Shown: positions 6,963 to 12,731 of the stretch, in pieces
Numbering within the stretch: position 1 is the stretch's first letter
Layout: each line of letters begins with the position of its first letter
From: Planctomycetaceae bacterium
GTDB lineage: Bacteria > Planctomycetota > Planctomycetia > Planctomycetales > Planctomycetaceae
Direction of reading: 5' to 3'
NCBI GenBank assembly: GCA_947479075.1
Contig: CANJZR010000043.1
Coordinates: 1 to 12,731 of the forward strand
Length of the DNA stretch: 12,731 nt
Notes under the pieces: model-generated
What the model was told of the DNA's origin: nothing
What the model saw: only the letters and a program-made list of their open reading frames with translations
Database searches by the model: none
Made by a program: the position numbers and the translations under genes

Positions 6963-8240
6963 ATGTCCTCCGGAAAAGACTTTACGTCTACGAAGAAGAC
7001 CCCCACCGGCAAGAAGAACGCGAACTGTTCTTTCTGCGGAAAGAGCTATCGCGATGTGGGCCCGCTCGTGGAAGGCCCCAGTGACGTCTACATCTGTGGC
7101 GAGTGTATCGATCTTTGCAGTTCGATCCTCGACCAGGAGCGTCGTCGTCGCGGAGAGCCGAAAAAGCTGTTCAACAAGATCCCGACCCCTCGGGAAATTG
7201 TCGAGCACCTCGACCGCTACGTCATCGGCCAGACCCGCACCAAGCGCGGTCTCGCGGTGGCTGTCCACAACCACTACAAGCGGCTTTCGCTGGTGGAAGA
7301 GGGCAGCACGGGCGAAGTGGAGGTCGAGAAATCGAACATCCTCCTGATCGGACCGACTGGTTCCGGCAAGACACTCATGGCGAAGACCCTCGCCAAGTTC
7401 CTGCAGGTGCCGTTCGCCATCGGTGATGCGACGACGCTGACGGAAGCGGGCTACGTCGGTGAAGACGTGGAGAACCTGCTGCTGAAGCTGCTCCACGCTT
7501 CGGAATTCGATGTCGATGTGGCCCAGCGCGGCATCATCTTCATCGACGAAATCGACAAGATCGGGAAGACGGGACACAACGTCTCGATCACCCGCGACGT
7601 GTCGGGCGAAGGCGTGCAGCAGTCTCTGCTGAAGATGCTCGAAGGCACCGTCTCGAACGTACCTCCTCAGGGCGGCCGCAAGCATCCCGAGCAGCAGTAC
7701 ATCCAGATCGACACGACCAACATCCTCTTCATCTGTGGAGGAACGTTCGTCGGTCTGGAAGAGATCATCGGCAAGCGTCTGGGCAAGAAGATGATGGGCT
7801 TCGGCCAGGAAGTCGTCGACGAAGCCGAACGTCGCCGCAACCTGCTCGAGCATGTCACTGTCGAGGACGTGATCGAGTACGGTATGATCCCGGAACTCGT
7901 CGGTCGTCTCCCCTTCCTCAGCTCACTCAACAAGCTGAACGAAGCGGATCTGGTCCGCGTGCTGACCGAACCTCGCAATGCTCTGGTCAAACAGTATCAA
8001 AAGCTCTTTGAAATGGAGAATGCCGAGCTAGAATTCACAGACACTGCTCTGCGTGAAATCGCTCGGATCGCCCGGATCAAGGACACGGGAGCACGCGGCC
8101 TGCGGTCGGTCATCGAAGAAGTCATGTTCGATCTGATGTTTGAGTTGCCTGAACAGGAACCCGGACAGCGGTTCATCGTGACCCCCGAGATCGTCCGCAA
8201 GGAAAAAGCACTGTTCGTGAAGGACTCAGCTGCGGCCTGA
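6963..8240 (+). CDS. clpX: ATP-dependent Clp protease ATP-binding subunit ClpX
   Basis: The product is 425 residues, normal for ClpX. The hexameric AAA+ unfoldase recognises tagged proteins, unfolds them with ATP and feeds them into the ClpP chamber. Visible parts are the N-terminal zinc-binding domain with Cys22, Cys25, Cys45 and Cys48, Walker A GPTGSGKT at 130-137, pore loop GYVG at 163-166, Walker B IIFIDEID at 191-198, the RKH pore motif at 239-241, MGF at 278-280 in the place of the ClpP-docking IGF loop, the arginine-finger region ELVGRLP at 311-317 and sensor 2 GARGLR at 376-381. The ATG has AAGGAAA just upstream. The usual tig-clpP neighbours are absent, so ClpP must be encoded elsewhere. 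The prenyltransferase-repeat gene follows 28 bases downstream, suggesting one transcript. Confidence 0.97.
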   Translation: MSSGKDFTSTKKTPTGKKNANCSFCGKSYRDVGPLVEGPSDVYICGECIDLCSSILDQERRRRGEPKKLFNKIPTPREIVEHLDRYVIGQTRTKRGLAVAVHNHYKRLSLVEEGSTGEVEVEKSNILLIGPTGSGKTLMAKTLAKFLQVPFAIGDATTLTEAGYVGEDVENLLLKLLHASEFDVDVAQRGIIFIDEIDKIGKTGHNVSITRDVSGEGVQQSLLKMLEGTVSNVPPQGGRKHPEQQYIQIDTTNILFICGGTFVGLEEIIGKRLGKKMMGFGQEVVDEAERRRNLLEHVTVEDVIEYGMIPELVGRLPFLSSLNKLNEADLVRVLTEPRNALVKQYQKLFEMENAELEFTDTALREIARIARIKDTGARGLRSVIEEVMFDLMFELPEQEPGQRFIVTPEIVRKEKALFVKDSAAA

Positions 8241-8241
8241 T

Positions 8242-8258
8242 CCTTCCCCCCCGGAAGG
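8242..8258 (+). promoter_or_regulatory. Hairpin masking the ribosome-binding site between clpX and the next gene
   Basis: CCTTCC (8242-8247) pairs perfectly with GGAAGG (8253-8258) around a loop of five C. The right arm is also the only Shine-Dalgarno-like sequence before the downstream gene. The hairpin begins one base after the clpX stop codon, so a ribosome finishing clpX would cover the left arm and free the right one. Coupled translation is inferred and no T tract argues for a terminator. Confidence 0.45.
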
Positions 8259-8268
8259 TCGGCACTTG

Positions 8269-9300
8269 ATGTTCCACAGAATTACGGCCGGTATCGCTCT
8301 GATCGCACTTCTCTTCGGAGGTGCCAGCAGAGTGGTACCGGCCGATTCCGTTGGTGGACGTCAGAAAGTCGAAGAGACCGTCTCACGCGGCCTGGAGTAC
8401 CTCGCTCGTGAACAGCGACGGCAAGGGTACTGGGAGGTCGGCAGCGGCAACTATCGCATCGCCATGACCGCCTTGTCCGGGATCGCGATGGCTGCGGAAG
8501 GTTCCACCAGCACCCGGGGTAAGTACGCCCGCAACATCAGCCGGGCCGTCGATTACCTGCTCGACGCCTCTCAGCCCAACGGGCTGATCGGTTTTCCGGA
8601 CGACTATCACTACATGTACGGGCATGGTTTCTCGATGCTCTTCCTCTCCCAGATCTATGGGGAAGAGGAGGACGTGGAACGCCGTAAGGGCATCAAACGG
8701 GTCCTCGACAACGCGGTGAAGTTCAGTGCCGCAGCCCAGACCAGTCGTGGTGGCTGGGGCTATGTCTCGGCCAAAGACGGCCAGGACTTCGACGAAGGGT
8801 CGACCTGCATCACCCAGGTGCAGGGGCTGAGGGCCTGCCGCAACGCGGGCATCGTCGTCCCGGGCGAGATCATCGAACGGGCTCGCAAATACATCTATGA
8901 GTGTATGGGGCCCTCGAACGGCGTGAACTACAGCATCCAGGGCGGCGGCGAACGCCCTCCCATCACCGCAGCTGCGGTCGCTGTGTTGCTCAACGCCGGG
9001 GACGCCGAACAATCCCCGAACCTCAAAAAGATGATGGAGTACTGCAAGCAGAACGTCTGGCCCGGCAGCCAGCAAGACTACGGCCACTGGCACTACATGC
9101 ACTACTACTACGCCCAGGTGATGTACCGCCAGCCAGAAGAGTGGGGGAAGTACTCCGCATTTGTTGAGGAAAAGCTGATCCGCGAACAGACCCCGCAAGG
9201 CGGCTGGGAAGACGGTTCCATCGGCCCGGTCTACGTGACGGCCCTGAACGTGACGATCCTCCAGCTGAATAAGGGCTATCTGCCGATCTACCAACGGTAG
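8269..9300 (+). CDS. Secreted prenyltransferase/squalene-oxidase repeat protein
   Basis: The product is 343 residues with an N-terminal signal peptide (hydrophobic residues about 5-19, likely cut near VVPA-DS at 25). The mature part consists of alpha-alpha repeats of the terpenoid-cyclase/prenyltransferase toroid: GLEYLAREQRRQGYWEVG at 41-58, AVDYLLDASQPNGLIGF at 93-109, AAAQTSRGGWGYVSAKD at 154-170 and KLIREQTPQGGWEDG at 302-316. The catalytic DxDD of squalene-hopene cyclases is absent, and the position after the third repeat reads DFDEGS. It is therefore probably not an active cyclase. Planctomycetes encode many secreted proteins of this type with no known role. An in-frame TTG lies one codon before the chosen ATG and is nearly as good given the GGAAGG position. 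It follows clpX in the same direction and probably shares its transcript. Confidence 0.85.
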   Translation: MFHRITAGIALIALLFGGASRVVPADSVGGRQKVEETVSRGLEYLAREQRRQGYWEVGSGNYRIAMTALSGIAMAAEGSTSTRGKYARNISRAVDYLLDASQPNGLIGFPDDYHYMYGHGFSMLFLSQIYGEEEDVERRKGIKRVLDNAVKFSAAAQTSRGGWGYVSAKDGQDFDEGSTCITQVQGLRACRNAGIVVPGEIIERARKYIYECMGPSNGVNYSIQGGGERPPITAAAVAVLLNAGDAEQSPNLKKMMEYCKQNVWPGSQQDYGHWHYMHYYYAQVMYRQPEEWGKYSAFVEEKLIREQTPQGGWEDGSIGPVYVTALNVTILQLNKGYLPIYQR

Positions 9301-9311
9301 TTTTCAGCGAG

Positions 9312-9331
9312 CGGCAGGCGTGAGCCTGCCG
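9312..9331. repeat. GGCAGGC/GCCTGCC palindrome
   Basis: A perfect eight-pair stem (CGGCAGGC, 9312-9319; GCCTGCCG, 9324-9331) closes on GTGA, 11 bases after the prenyltransferase-repeat stop codon. It may act as a transcript end, but no T tract follows. It is the first of several short palindromes in this spacer. Confidence 0.6.
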
Positions 9332-9369
9332 TGAATCGGCGTGACACACTGTGGAATTGCCACCCCTCC

Positions 9370-9416
9370 GTCCCAAGCTCCAGCTTAGAACTGAATATCC
9401 CCGAAGCTCCGCTTCG
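9370..9416. repeat. Two palindromes: AAGCT/AGCTT (decayed) and CGAAGC/GCTTCG
   Basis: The first unit, around AAGCT-CC-AGCTT at 9375-9386, keeps the core of the GTTCCCAAGC-type palindrome found at 9531, but its flanks (GTCCC, AGAAC) have diverged. The second unit at 9402-9416 is a perfect six-pair CGAAGC/GCTTCG stem with a TCC loop. They appear to be diverged members of one dispersed repeat type. Confidence 0.5.
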
Positions 9417-9484
9417 CCTTACGCCACAGGATCTCCGACTCAACGACCGACTTCAACAGAACGGCACACAGGGCTGGTTGTCAC

Positions 9485-9523
9485 GACGAGTGTCACCTCT
9501 GACTCGTCGAAGCAGAGCTTCGA
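9485..9523. repeat. Overlapping palindromes GACGAGT/ACTCGTC and TCGAAGC/GCTTCGA
   Basis: GACGAGT (9485-9491) pairs with ACTCGTC (9502-9508). The right arm runs into a seven-pair stem TCGAAGC (9507-9513) / GCTTCGA (9517-9523) with loop AGA. The shared bases mean the two folds exclude each other. The second unit has the same AGA loop as the larger palindrome eight bases further on. Confidence 0.5.
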
Positions 9524-9530
9524 GGATAGG

Positions 9531-9555
9531 CGTTCCCAAGCAGAGCTTGGGAACG
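9531..9555. repeat. Perfect 11-bp palindrome CGTTCCCAAGC-AGA-GCTTGGGAACG
   Basis: The 11-pair stem is perfect with an AGA loop. Sequences of the form GTTCCCAAGC...GCTTGGGAAC occur as dispersed extragenic repeats in several bacteria. The unit lies 42 bases before the double-CxxC gene and closes the palindrome cluster. Confidence 0.7.
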
Positions 9556-9597
9556 AGATCGCAAATAAAACACCTACACTTGGAGTATCGAGTACAC

Positions 9598-10230
9598 ATG
9601 TCAATTCCCGCCATTGGTTATTGTGTCTTCGGGCATGACAATGATACTTATGCGTTCCGAAAGTATCCTTGTCTGACCGATTATCAAAGAATTCATCAAG
9701 CAGTTTTGCCCAATATATCTGGAGTGAGTCGGGCAGACGTTTTGCGATGCGAGATTTGTGAAAAGCTGCTCAAGAAATGGGATGAGTCACTGGCTGGACT
9801 TGTTGTGAGGAAACGAAGGAACGACATTGGCTCAACTTACGATGGCATCACAATCGTGTCGAATCGCTTCAAATTGATGTATGAGTCATCTGGATTGGTC
9901 GGTCTTGTCTTTACTCAGTTACCCGACGACAACGAGTTTTACGCGATACGGCCAACTAGGAGTGTTAGATTTGATGCAGTGCGAAGGAGTACTCGTTTTA
10001 TTAATGCCTGCACAGAGTGTCATCGCTATGAGTCTGTGGTTGGGGCCACTCCCGTGTTTCTCTGTGCTGGCGAAACGATCGGCGATTCTGAATTTGTTCG
10101 TACGGATATTGAATTCGGCAGCGATGATGAAATGAGCCCGTTGCTCCTCTGTGGTAAAGTCGCAGGTGAGGCACTGAATAACGCCAAACTCAAGGGGGTC
10201 GACTTATCTCCAATTGAAGCGGCGAAGTAG
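9598..10230 (+). CDS. Double-CxxC protein, possible immunity-type orphan
   Basis: From the ATG at 9598 the product is 210 residues with no signal peptide or membrane segment. It has two zinc-ribbon-like pairs, CEIC at 51-54 and CTEC at 138-141. Each is followed by a similar module: YDGITIVSNRFKLMYESSGL then VGLVFTQL (81-108), and MSPLLLCGKVAGEALNNAKL then KGVDLSPI (179-206). This CxxC / G-[IL]-hydrophobic / l-x-G-hydrophobic layout recalls the double-CXXCG (Gmx_para_CXXCG) and Imm11-like families, often immunity proteins for polymorphic toxins. That is inference from memory of the motifs, and no toxin gene is nearby. The open frame extends back to 9331, but that part runs through palindromic repeats and is not credible as coding. 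GGAG lies 12 bases before the ATG. Base composition is clearly more A+T rich than neighbours, hinting at transfer. Confidence 0.6.
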   Translation: MSIPAIGYCVFGHDNDTYAFRKYPCLTDYQRIHQAVLPNISGVSRADVLRCEICEKLLKKWDESLAGLVVRKRRNDIGSTYDGITIVSNRFKLMYESSGLVGLVFTQLPDDNEFYAIRPTRSVRFDAVRRSTRFINACTECHRYESVVGATPVFLCAGETIGDSEFVRTDIEFGSDDEMSPLLLCGKVAGEALNNAKLKGVDLSPIEAAK

Positions 10231-10244
10231 GATCAATGTTCCGC

Positions 10245-10281
10245 CGGGTGTCACTGCTGGACATGACATCAGTGACACCCG
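10245..10281. terminator. Perfect 12-bp hairpin between convergent genes
   Basis: CGGGTGTCACTG (10245-10256) and CAGTGACACCCG (10270-10281) form a perfect stem with a 13-base loop. It lies 14 bases after the double-CxxC gene and 21 bases beyond glnS, which points the other way. The position suits a bidirectional terminator, but U tracts are missing on both sides, so it may instead protect transcript 3' ends. Confidence 0.55.
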
Positions 10282-10302
10282 AAGAAGCTGCCCCCATTCG
10301 GC

Positions 10303-11994
10303 TTACTTCTTCTGAGCCTTGGTCCAGGCATCCTTCAGCGTCACGCTGCGATTAAAGACCAAGCTTCCGGGTTGGGAATCCCGGCTGTCGGAGATGAAGT
10401 AACCGAGGCGTTCGAACTGGACGGGGCGGCCGTCTGCGAAGGCGGACAGCGAGGGCTCCAGCTGGGCTGCGGTCACGACATCGATTGAGGCGGGGTTCAG
10501 GTAGCTCTTCCAGTCCTCGTTCTCGGGGACCTGGTTCAGGTCTTCGATCTTGCAGAGGTGGTCATACAGCCGGACCTCGGCGGGGATCGAGTGATTCGCC
10601 GAGACCCAGTGGATCGTGGCCTTCACTTTGCGGCCATCGGGGGCGTCCCCGCCGCGGGTGGCTGGGTCGTAGGTCGCACGGATCTCGGTGATGTTCCCCG
10701 CCTCATCTTTGACGACACCGGTACAGGTGATGAAGTAGGCCCAGCGGAGCCGCACTTCACGACCGGGGCTCAGGCGGAAGAACCCCTTCGGAGGGTTCTC
10801 CATAAAATCGTCCCGCTCAATGTAGATCTCGCGTGAGAACGGCACCTCGCGTGTGCCGGCAGATTCATCCTCAGGATTGTTGACGGCGGTCAGCTGCTCT
10901 GTCAGGTCGGGATCGTAGTTCTCGATGACGACCTTGATCGGGCGCAGCACGGCCATACGCCGCTCGGCCCGCTTGTTCAGGTCGTGCCGCAGCGAGTTCT
11001 CCAGCACGACCATATCGGTCAGGCCGTTGAACTTCGTCACGCCGATCTCCCCACAGAACGCCCGCAACGCCTCGGGGGTGTACCCACGACGACGCAATCC
11101 GCACAGCGTCGGCATCCGCGGATCGTCCCAGCTGGAGACAAACTTCCCTTGCACCAGTTCGAGGAGCTTACGCTTGCTCATCACGGTGTAGGTCAGGTTC
11201 AACCGGGCGAATTCGTATTGACGCGAGGGGAAGATGCCCAGCTTCTCGATGCACCAGTCGTAGAGCGGCCGGTGGGCATCGAACTCGAGCGTGCAGATCG
11301 AGTGGGTGACCTGCTCGATCGAGTCGCTCTGGCCGTGGGCGTAGTCGTACATCGGATAGATGCACCACGTGTTGCCCGTCCGGTGGTGATGAGCGTGCTT
11401 GATCCGGTACAGCAGCGGATCGCGGAGCAGGAAGTTCGGCGACGCCATGTCGATCTTGGCCCGCAGCACGTGCGTACCGTCGGGGAACTCCCCCGCCTTC
11501 ATGCGGCGGAAGAGGTCGAGGTTCTCCGCCACGGAGCGATCGCGGAATGGGCTGTTGGTCCCGGGCACGCTGGGGGTGCCACGTTGCTGGCTGATCGCCT
11601 CGCTCGACTGGCTGTCAACGTAGGCCAGGCCGAGCTCAATCAGCTTCTCGGCCCACAGGTACAGCTGCTCGAAGTAGTCGCTAGCGTAAAAGAGCCCGTC
11701 CCACTGGAAGCCGAGCCAGCGGACATCGTTCTGGATCGACTCGACGTATTCGGTCTCTTCGGTGGTCGGGTTCGTGTCATCGAAACGCAGGTTGCACTTG
11801 CCGCCGAATTCTTTGGCCAATCCAAAGTTCAAACAGATCGACTTGGCATGCCCGATGTGCAGGTACCCATTCGGCTCGGGTGGAAATCGCGTCTGGACCC
11901 GGCCCCCGTTTTTCCCCGCAGCGACATCATCTGCCACAATCTGTCGGACAAAATCGAGGGGACGTTCTGAAGGGTTCGACGCAGCTTCTGACAT
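10303..11994 (-). CDS. glnS: Glutaminyl-tRNA synthetase
   Basis: From the ATG at 11994 the product is 563 residues, close to the 554 of the E. coli enzyme. It charges tRNA-Gln with glutamine in the cytoplasm. It is a class I synthetase: FPPEPNGYLHIGHAKSICLN at 37-56 carries HIGH at 46-49, FDDTNP lies at 71-76, and the KMSKS-type loop is VMSKR at 271-275. LEFDAHRPLYDW at 236-247 and the C-terminal beta-barrel anticodon domain with PTLRP-like and RLRWAYFITC segments follow. The frame continues to a TTG at 12015 (seven extra residues, AGGA just upstream). I prefer the ATG because the protein then begins MSEAAS, as in many GlnRS. Its presence indicates that this organism can charge glutamine directly rather than relying only on GatCAB. 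Confidence 0.96.
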   Translation of the reverse strand: MSEAASNPSERPLDFVRQIVADDVAAGKNGGRVQTRFPPEPNGYLHIGHAKSICLNFGLAKEFGGKCNLRFDDTNPTTEETEYVESIQNDVRWLGFQWDGLFYASDYFEQLYLWAEKLIELGLAYVDSQSSEAISQQRGTPSVPGTNSPFRDRSVAENLDLFRRMKAGEFPDGTHVLRAKIDMASPNFLLRDPLLYRIKHAHHHRTGNTWCIYPMYDYAHGQSDSIEQVTHSICTLEFDAHRPLYDWCIEKLGIFPSRQYEFARLNLTYTVMSKRKLLELVQGKFVSSWDDPRMPTLCGLRRRGYTPEALRAFCGEIGVTKFNGLTDMVVLENSLRHDLNKRAERRMAVLRPIKVVIENYDPDLTEQLTAVNNPEDESAGTREVPFSREIYIERDDFMENPPKGFFRLSPGREVRLRWAYFITCTGVVKDEAGNITEIRATYDPATRGGDAPDGRKVKATIHWVSANHSIPAEVRLYDHLCKIEDLNQVPENEDWKSYLNPASIDVVTAAQLEPSLSAFADGRPVQFERLGYFISDSRDSQPGSLVFNRSVTLKDAWTKAQKK

Positions 11995-12102
11995 GACGGT
12001 TCCACCGACGTTCAAGAGTTCCTAAGACCAGCCCGTAGAATAGCAGGCTGTGGAATTCGCGACAGCCGGAGTTTGAAGAGTGGCTACGACAGGTCACGGA
12101 AT

Positions 12103-12129
12103 GTCGCTGATCGCGGAGCGGTCAGCGAC
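12103..12129. repeat. GTCGCTGA/TCAGCGAC inverted repeat
   Basis: A perfect eight-pair stem encloses TCGCGGAGCGG, in the 174-base spacer between the gamma-glutamylcyclotransferase gene and glnS. No T tract follows. It resembles a dispersed extragenic palindrome and could mark the end of the upstream operon. The rest of the spacer holds nothing recognised. Confidence 0.5.
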
Positions 12130-12168
12130 CATGGAGCGCTTTGAACCACTAAGACTTTGTGGTGACAA

Positions 12169-12546
12169 TCAACTCCAGCAATCGCCGCAGTCCGGGTAAC
12201 CGGCGATACCTGGAACGTAGAAGTAGGCTTCAATCGGACTGCCGGGTAGTGACTGGGATGCGGGGGGCTCCAACTCGATCGTGCGGCGGACATAGAGCCC
12301 CTCGGCGACTCCCTCTTCCCGATCGAGCCGGGCGAGGCATTCGTCGTCGACCTGCCACAGCTCACCGATGATCGAGAGCCCGTCATCGGCACAACGTTTC
12401 AACCCCGGATAGGTCCCGCAGTTGTACATGCGGTACCGGGGCAGCGTGCGGGCCTCGCCCCAGAAGTGTTGTCCGGCCAGAAAGTGAGCCCGACACAGGC
12501 CACGTTTCAGTGTGCCGTAAACGAAGATCGAGTGGGAGGAGGCCAT
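12169..12546 (-). CDS. Gamma-glutamylcyclotransferase (GGCT/AIG2-like) family protein
   Basis: The product is 125 residues, a single GGCT-like domain of normal length. The substrate loop VYGTLKRG is at 9-16, and GELWQVDDECLARLDREEG at 61-79 carries the expected catalytic glutamate (Glu78, before Gly79). GLYVRRTIELE follows at 83-93 and the final strand AYFYV at 107-111. Enzymes of this fold release 5-oxoproline from gamma-glutamyl peptides or amines. The exact substrate cannot be told from sequence, and several relatives are annotated only as AIG2-like. The ATG at 12546 has no strong Shine-Dalgarno. The upstream gene on the same strand ends 12 bases away and encodes a cystathionine-type enzyme, so the pair probably forms an operon touching sulfur amino acid or thiol turnover. 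That link is inference. Confidence 0.85.
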   Translation of the reverse strand: MASSHSIFVYGTLKRGLCRAHFLAGQHFWGEARTLPRYRMYNCGTYPGLKRCADDGLSIIGELWQVDDECLARLDREEGVAEGLYVRRTIELEPPASQSLPGSPIEAYFYVPGIAGYPDCGDCWS

Positions 12547-12558
12547 TTCTGCTCGCTG

Positions 12559-12731
12559 CTACGCAAAAGACAATGCGTGCTGGAGACCCTCGACCAGATC
12601 GTCCGGATGCTCGATGCCGATCGACACCCGGATCGTCTTTTCGGTGATGCCCGCAGCGCGACGGGCCTCCTGGGTCATGGATGCATGGGACATGGTTTCG
12701 GGGTACTCCACCAGCGACTCAACGCCGCCCA
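12559..12731 (-). CDS. Cystathionine gamma-synthase/lyase-type PLP enzyme, C-terminal end (partial)
   Basis: The window edge cuts this gene, and only the last 56 residues and the TAG stop (12559-12561) are present. The end reads GGVESLVEYPETMSHASM, followed by GITEKTIRVSIGIEHPDDLV and EGLQHALSFA. This matches the highly conserved C-terminus of the Cys/Met-metabolism PLP family: GG-V-E-S-L, T/S-H-A-S, R-[VL]-S-[VI]-G-I-E. The family includes cystathionine gamma-synthase, cystathionine gamma- and beta-lyase, O-acetylhomoserine sulfhydrylase and methionine gamma-lyase. The tail alone does not separate them, so no symbol is given. The PLP lysine lies outside the window. It is followed after 12 bases by the gamma-glutamylcyclotransferase gene. 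Confidence 0.88.
   Translation of the reverse strand, partial: GGVESLVEYPETMSHASMTQEARRAAGITEKTIRVSIGIEHPDDLVEGLQHALSFA

Noticed and set aside
6906..7853. 315-codon open frame antisense to clpX
   Set aside because: It lies opposite conserved ClpX motifs and gives no recognisable protein.
8383..9294. 303-codon open frame antisense to the prenyltransferase-repeat gene
   Set aside because: The sense gene has a signal peptide and family repeats, while the antisense translation has neither.
8269..9300. Active squalene-hopene cyclase linked to hopanoid synthesis
   Set aside because: The protein is secreted, about half the size of a cyclase and lacks the DxDD motif. No other hopanoid gene is nearby.
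9485..9555. CRISPR-like array
   Set aside because: The repeats are short palindromes of differing sequence and irregular spacing, not direct repeats with unique spacers, and no cas gene is present.
9331..9597. N-terminal extension of the double-CxxC gene back to 9331
   Set aside because: The extension runs through a cluster of palindromic repeats and reads as low-quality protein. The ATG at 9598 starts the part with recognisable structure.
10984..11970. 328-codon open frame antisense to glnS
   Set aside because: glnS is unmistakable on the minus strand, and the opposing frame is a compositional shadow without domain or ribosome-binding site.

Overview
The window looks like ordinary chromosomal DNA of a planctomycete (Planctomycetota). 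The evidence is a Tat-exported DUF1501 protein, a secreted prenyltransferase/squalene-oxidase-repeat protein, a secreted di-heme cytochrome c peroxidase-like protein, short palindromic intergenic repeats and weak or absent Shine-Dalgarno sequences at several genes. Most coding DNA is moderately GC rich. No rRNA, tRNA, CRISPR array, transposase, integrase or phage gene was seen. The lineage call is inference from gene content.

Left part (1-4394): a small DoxX-like membrane protein (+) converges on a di-heme cytochrome c peroxidase/MauG-family gene (-) that probably starts at a TTG behind a perfect AGGAGG. A tandem-GNAT acetyltransferase (+) diverges from the peroxidase and converges, with a 15-base gap, on a DUF1501 gene (-). 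DUF1501 genes in planctomycetes usually follow a DUF1549/DUF1553 cytochrome gene, but that partner is absent here.

Middle (4395-9300): a palindromic spacer separates DUF1501 from ribBA (-, riboflavin synthesis). Upstream of ribBA is a gene-poor stretch of about 540 bases with several hairpins. Rightwards from there come a small single-pass membrane protein with a SHOCT-like tail, clpX (ATPase of the ClpXP protease) and the prenyltransferase-repeat gene. The last two are 28 bases apart and likely one transcript. A hairpin between them sequesters the ribosome-binding site of the second gene, which suggests translational coupling.

Right part (9301-12731): five short inverted repeats and one decayed copy precede an A+T-richer gene for a 210-residue protein with two CxxC pairs. 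It resembles the double-CXXCG / Imm11-like families often linked to polymorphic-toxin immunity, but no toxin is present. A perfect 12-bp hairpin separates it from the convergent glnS. Upstream of glnS are a gamma-glutamylcyclotransferase-like gene and, 12 bases from it, the 3' end of a cystathionine gamma-synthase/lyase-type gene cut by the window edge. These two probably form an operon.

I did not find a convincing new multi-gene system. The best leads are the double-CxxC orphan with its palindrome cluster, the clpX-prenyltransferase coupling hairpin, and the altered active-site loop in RibBA.
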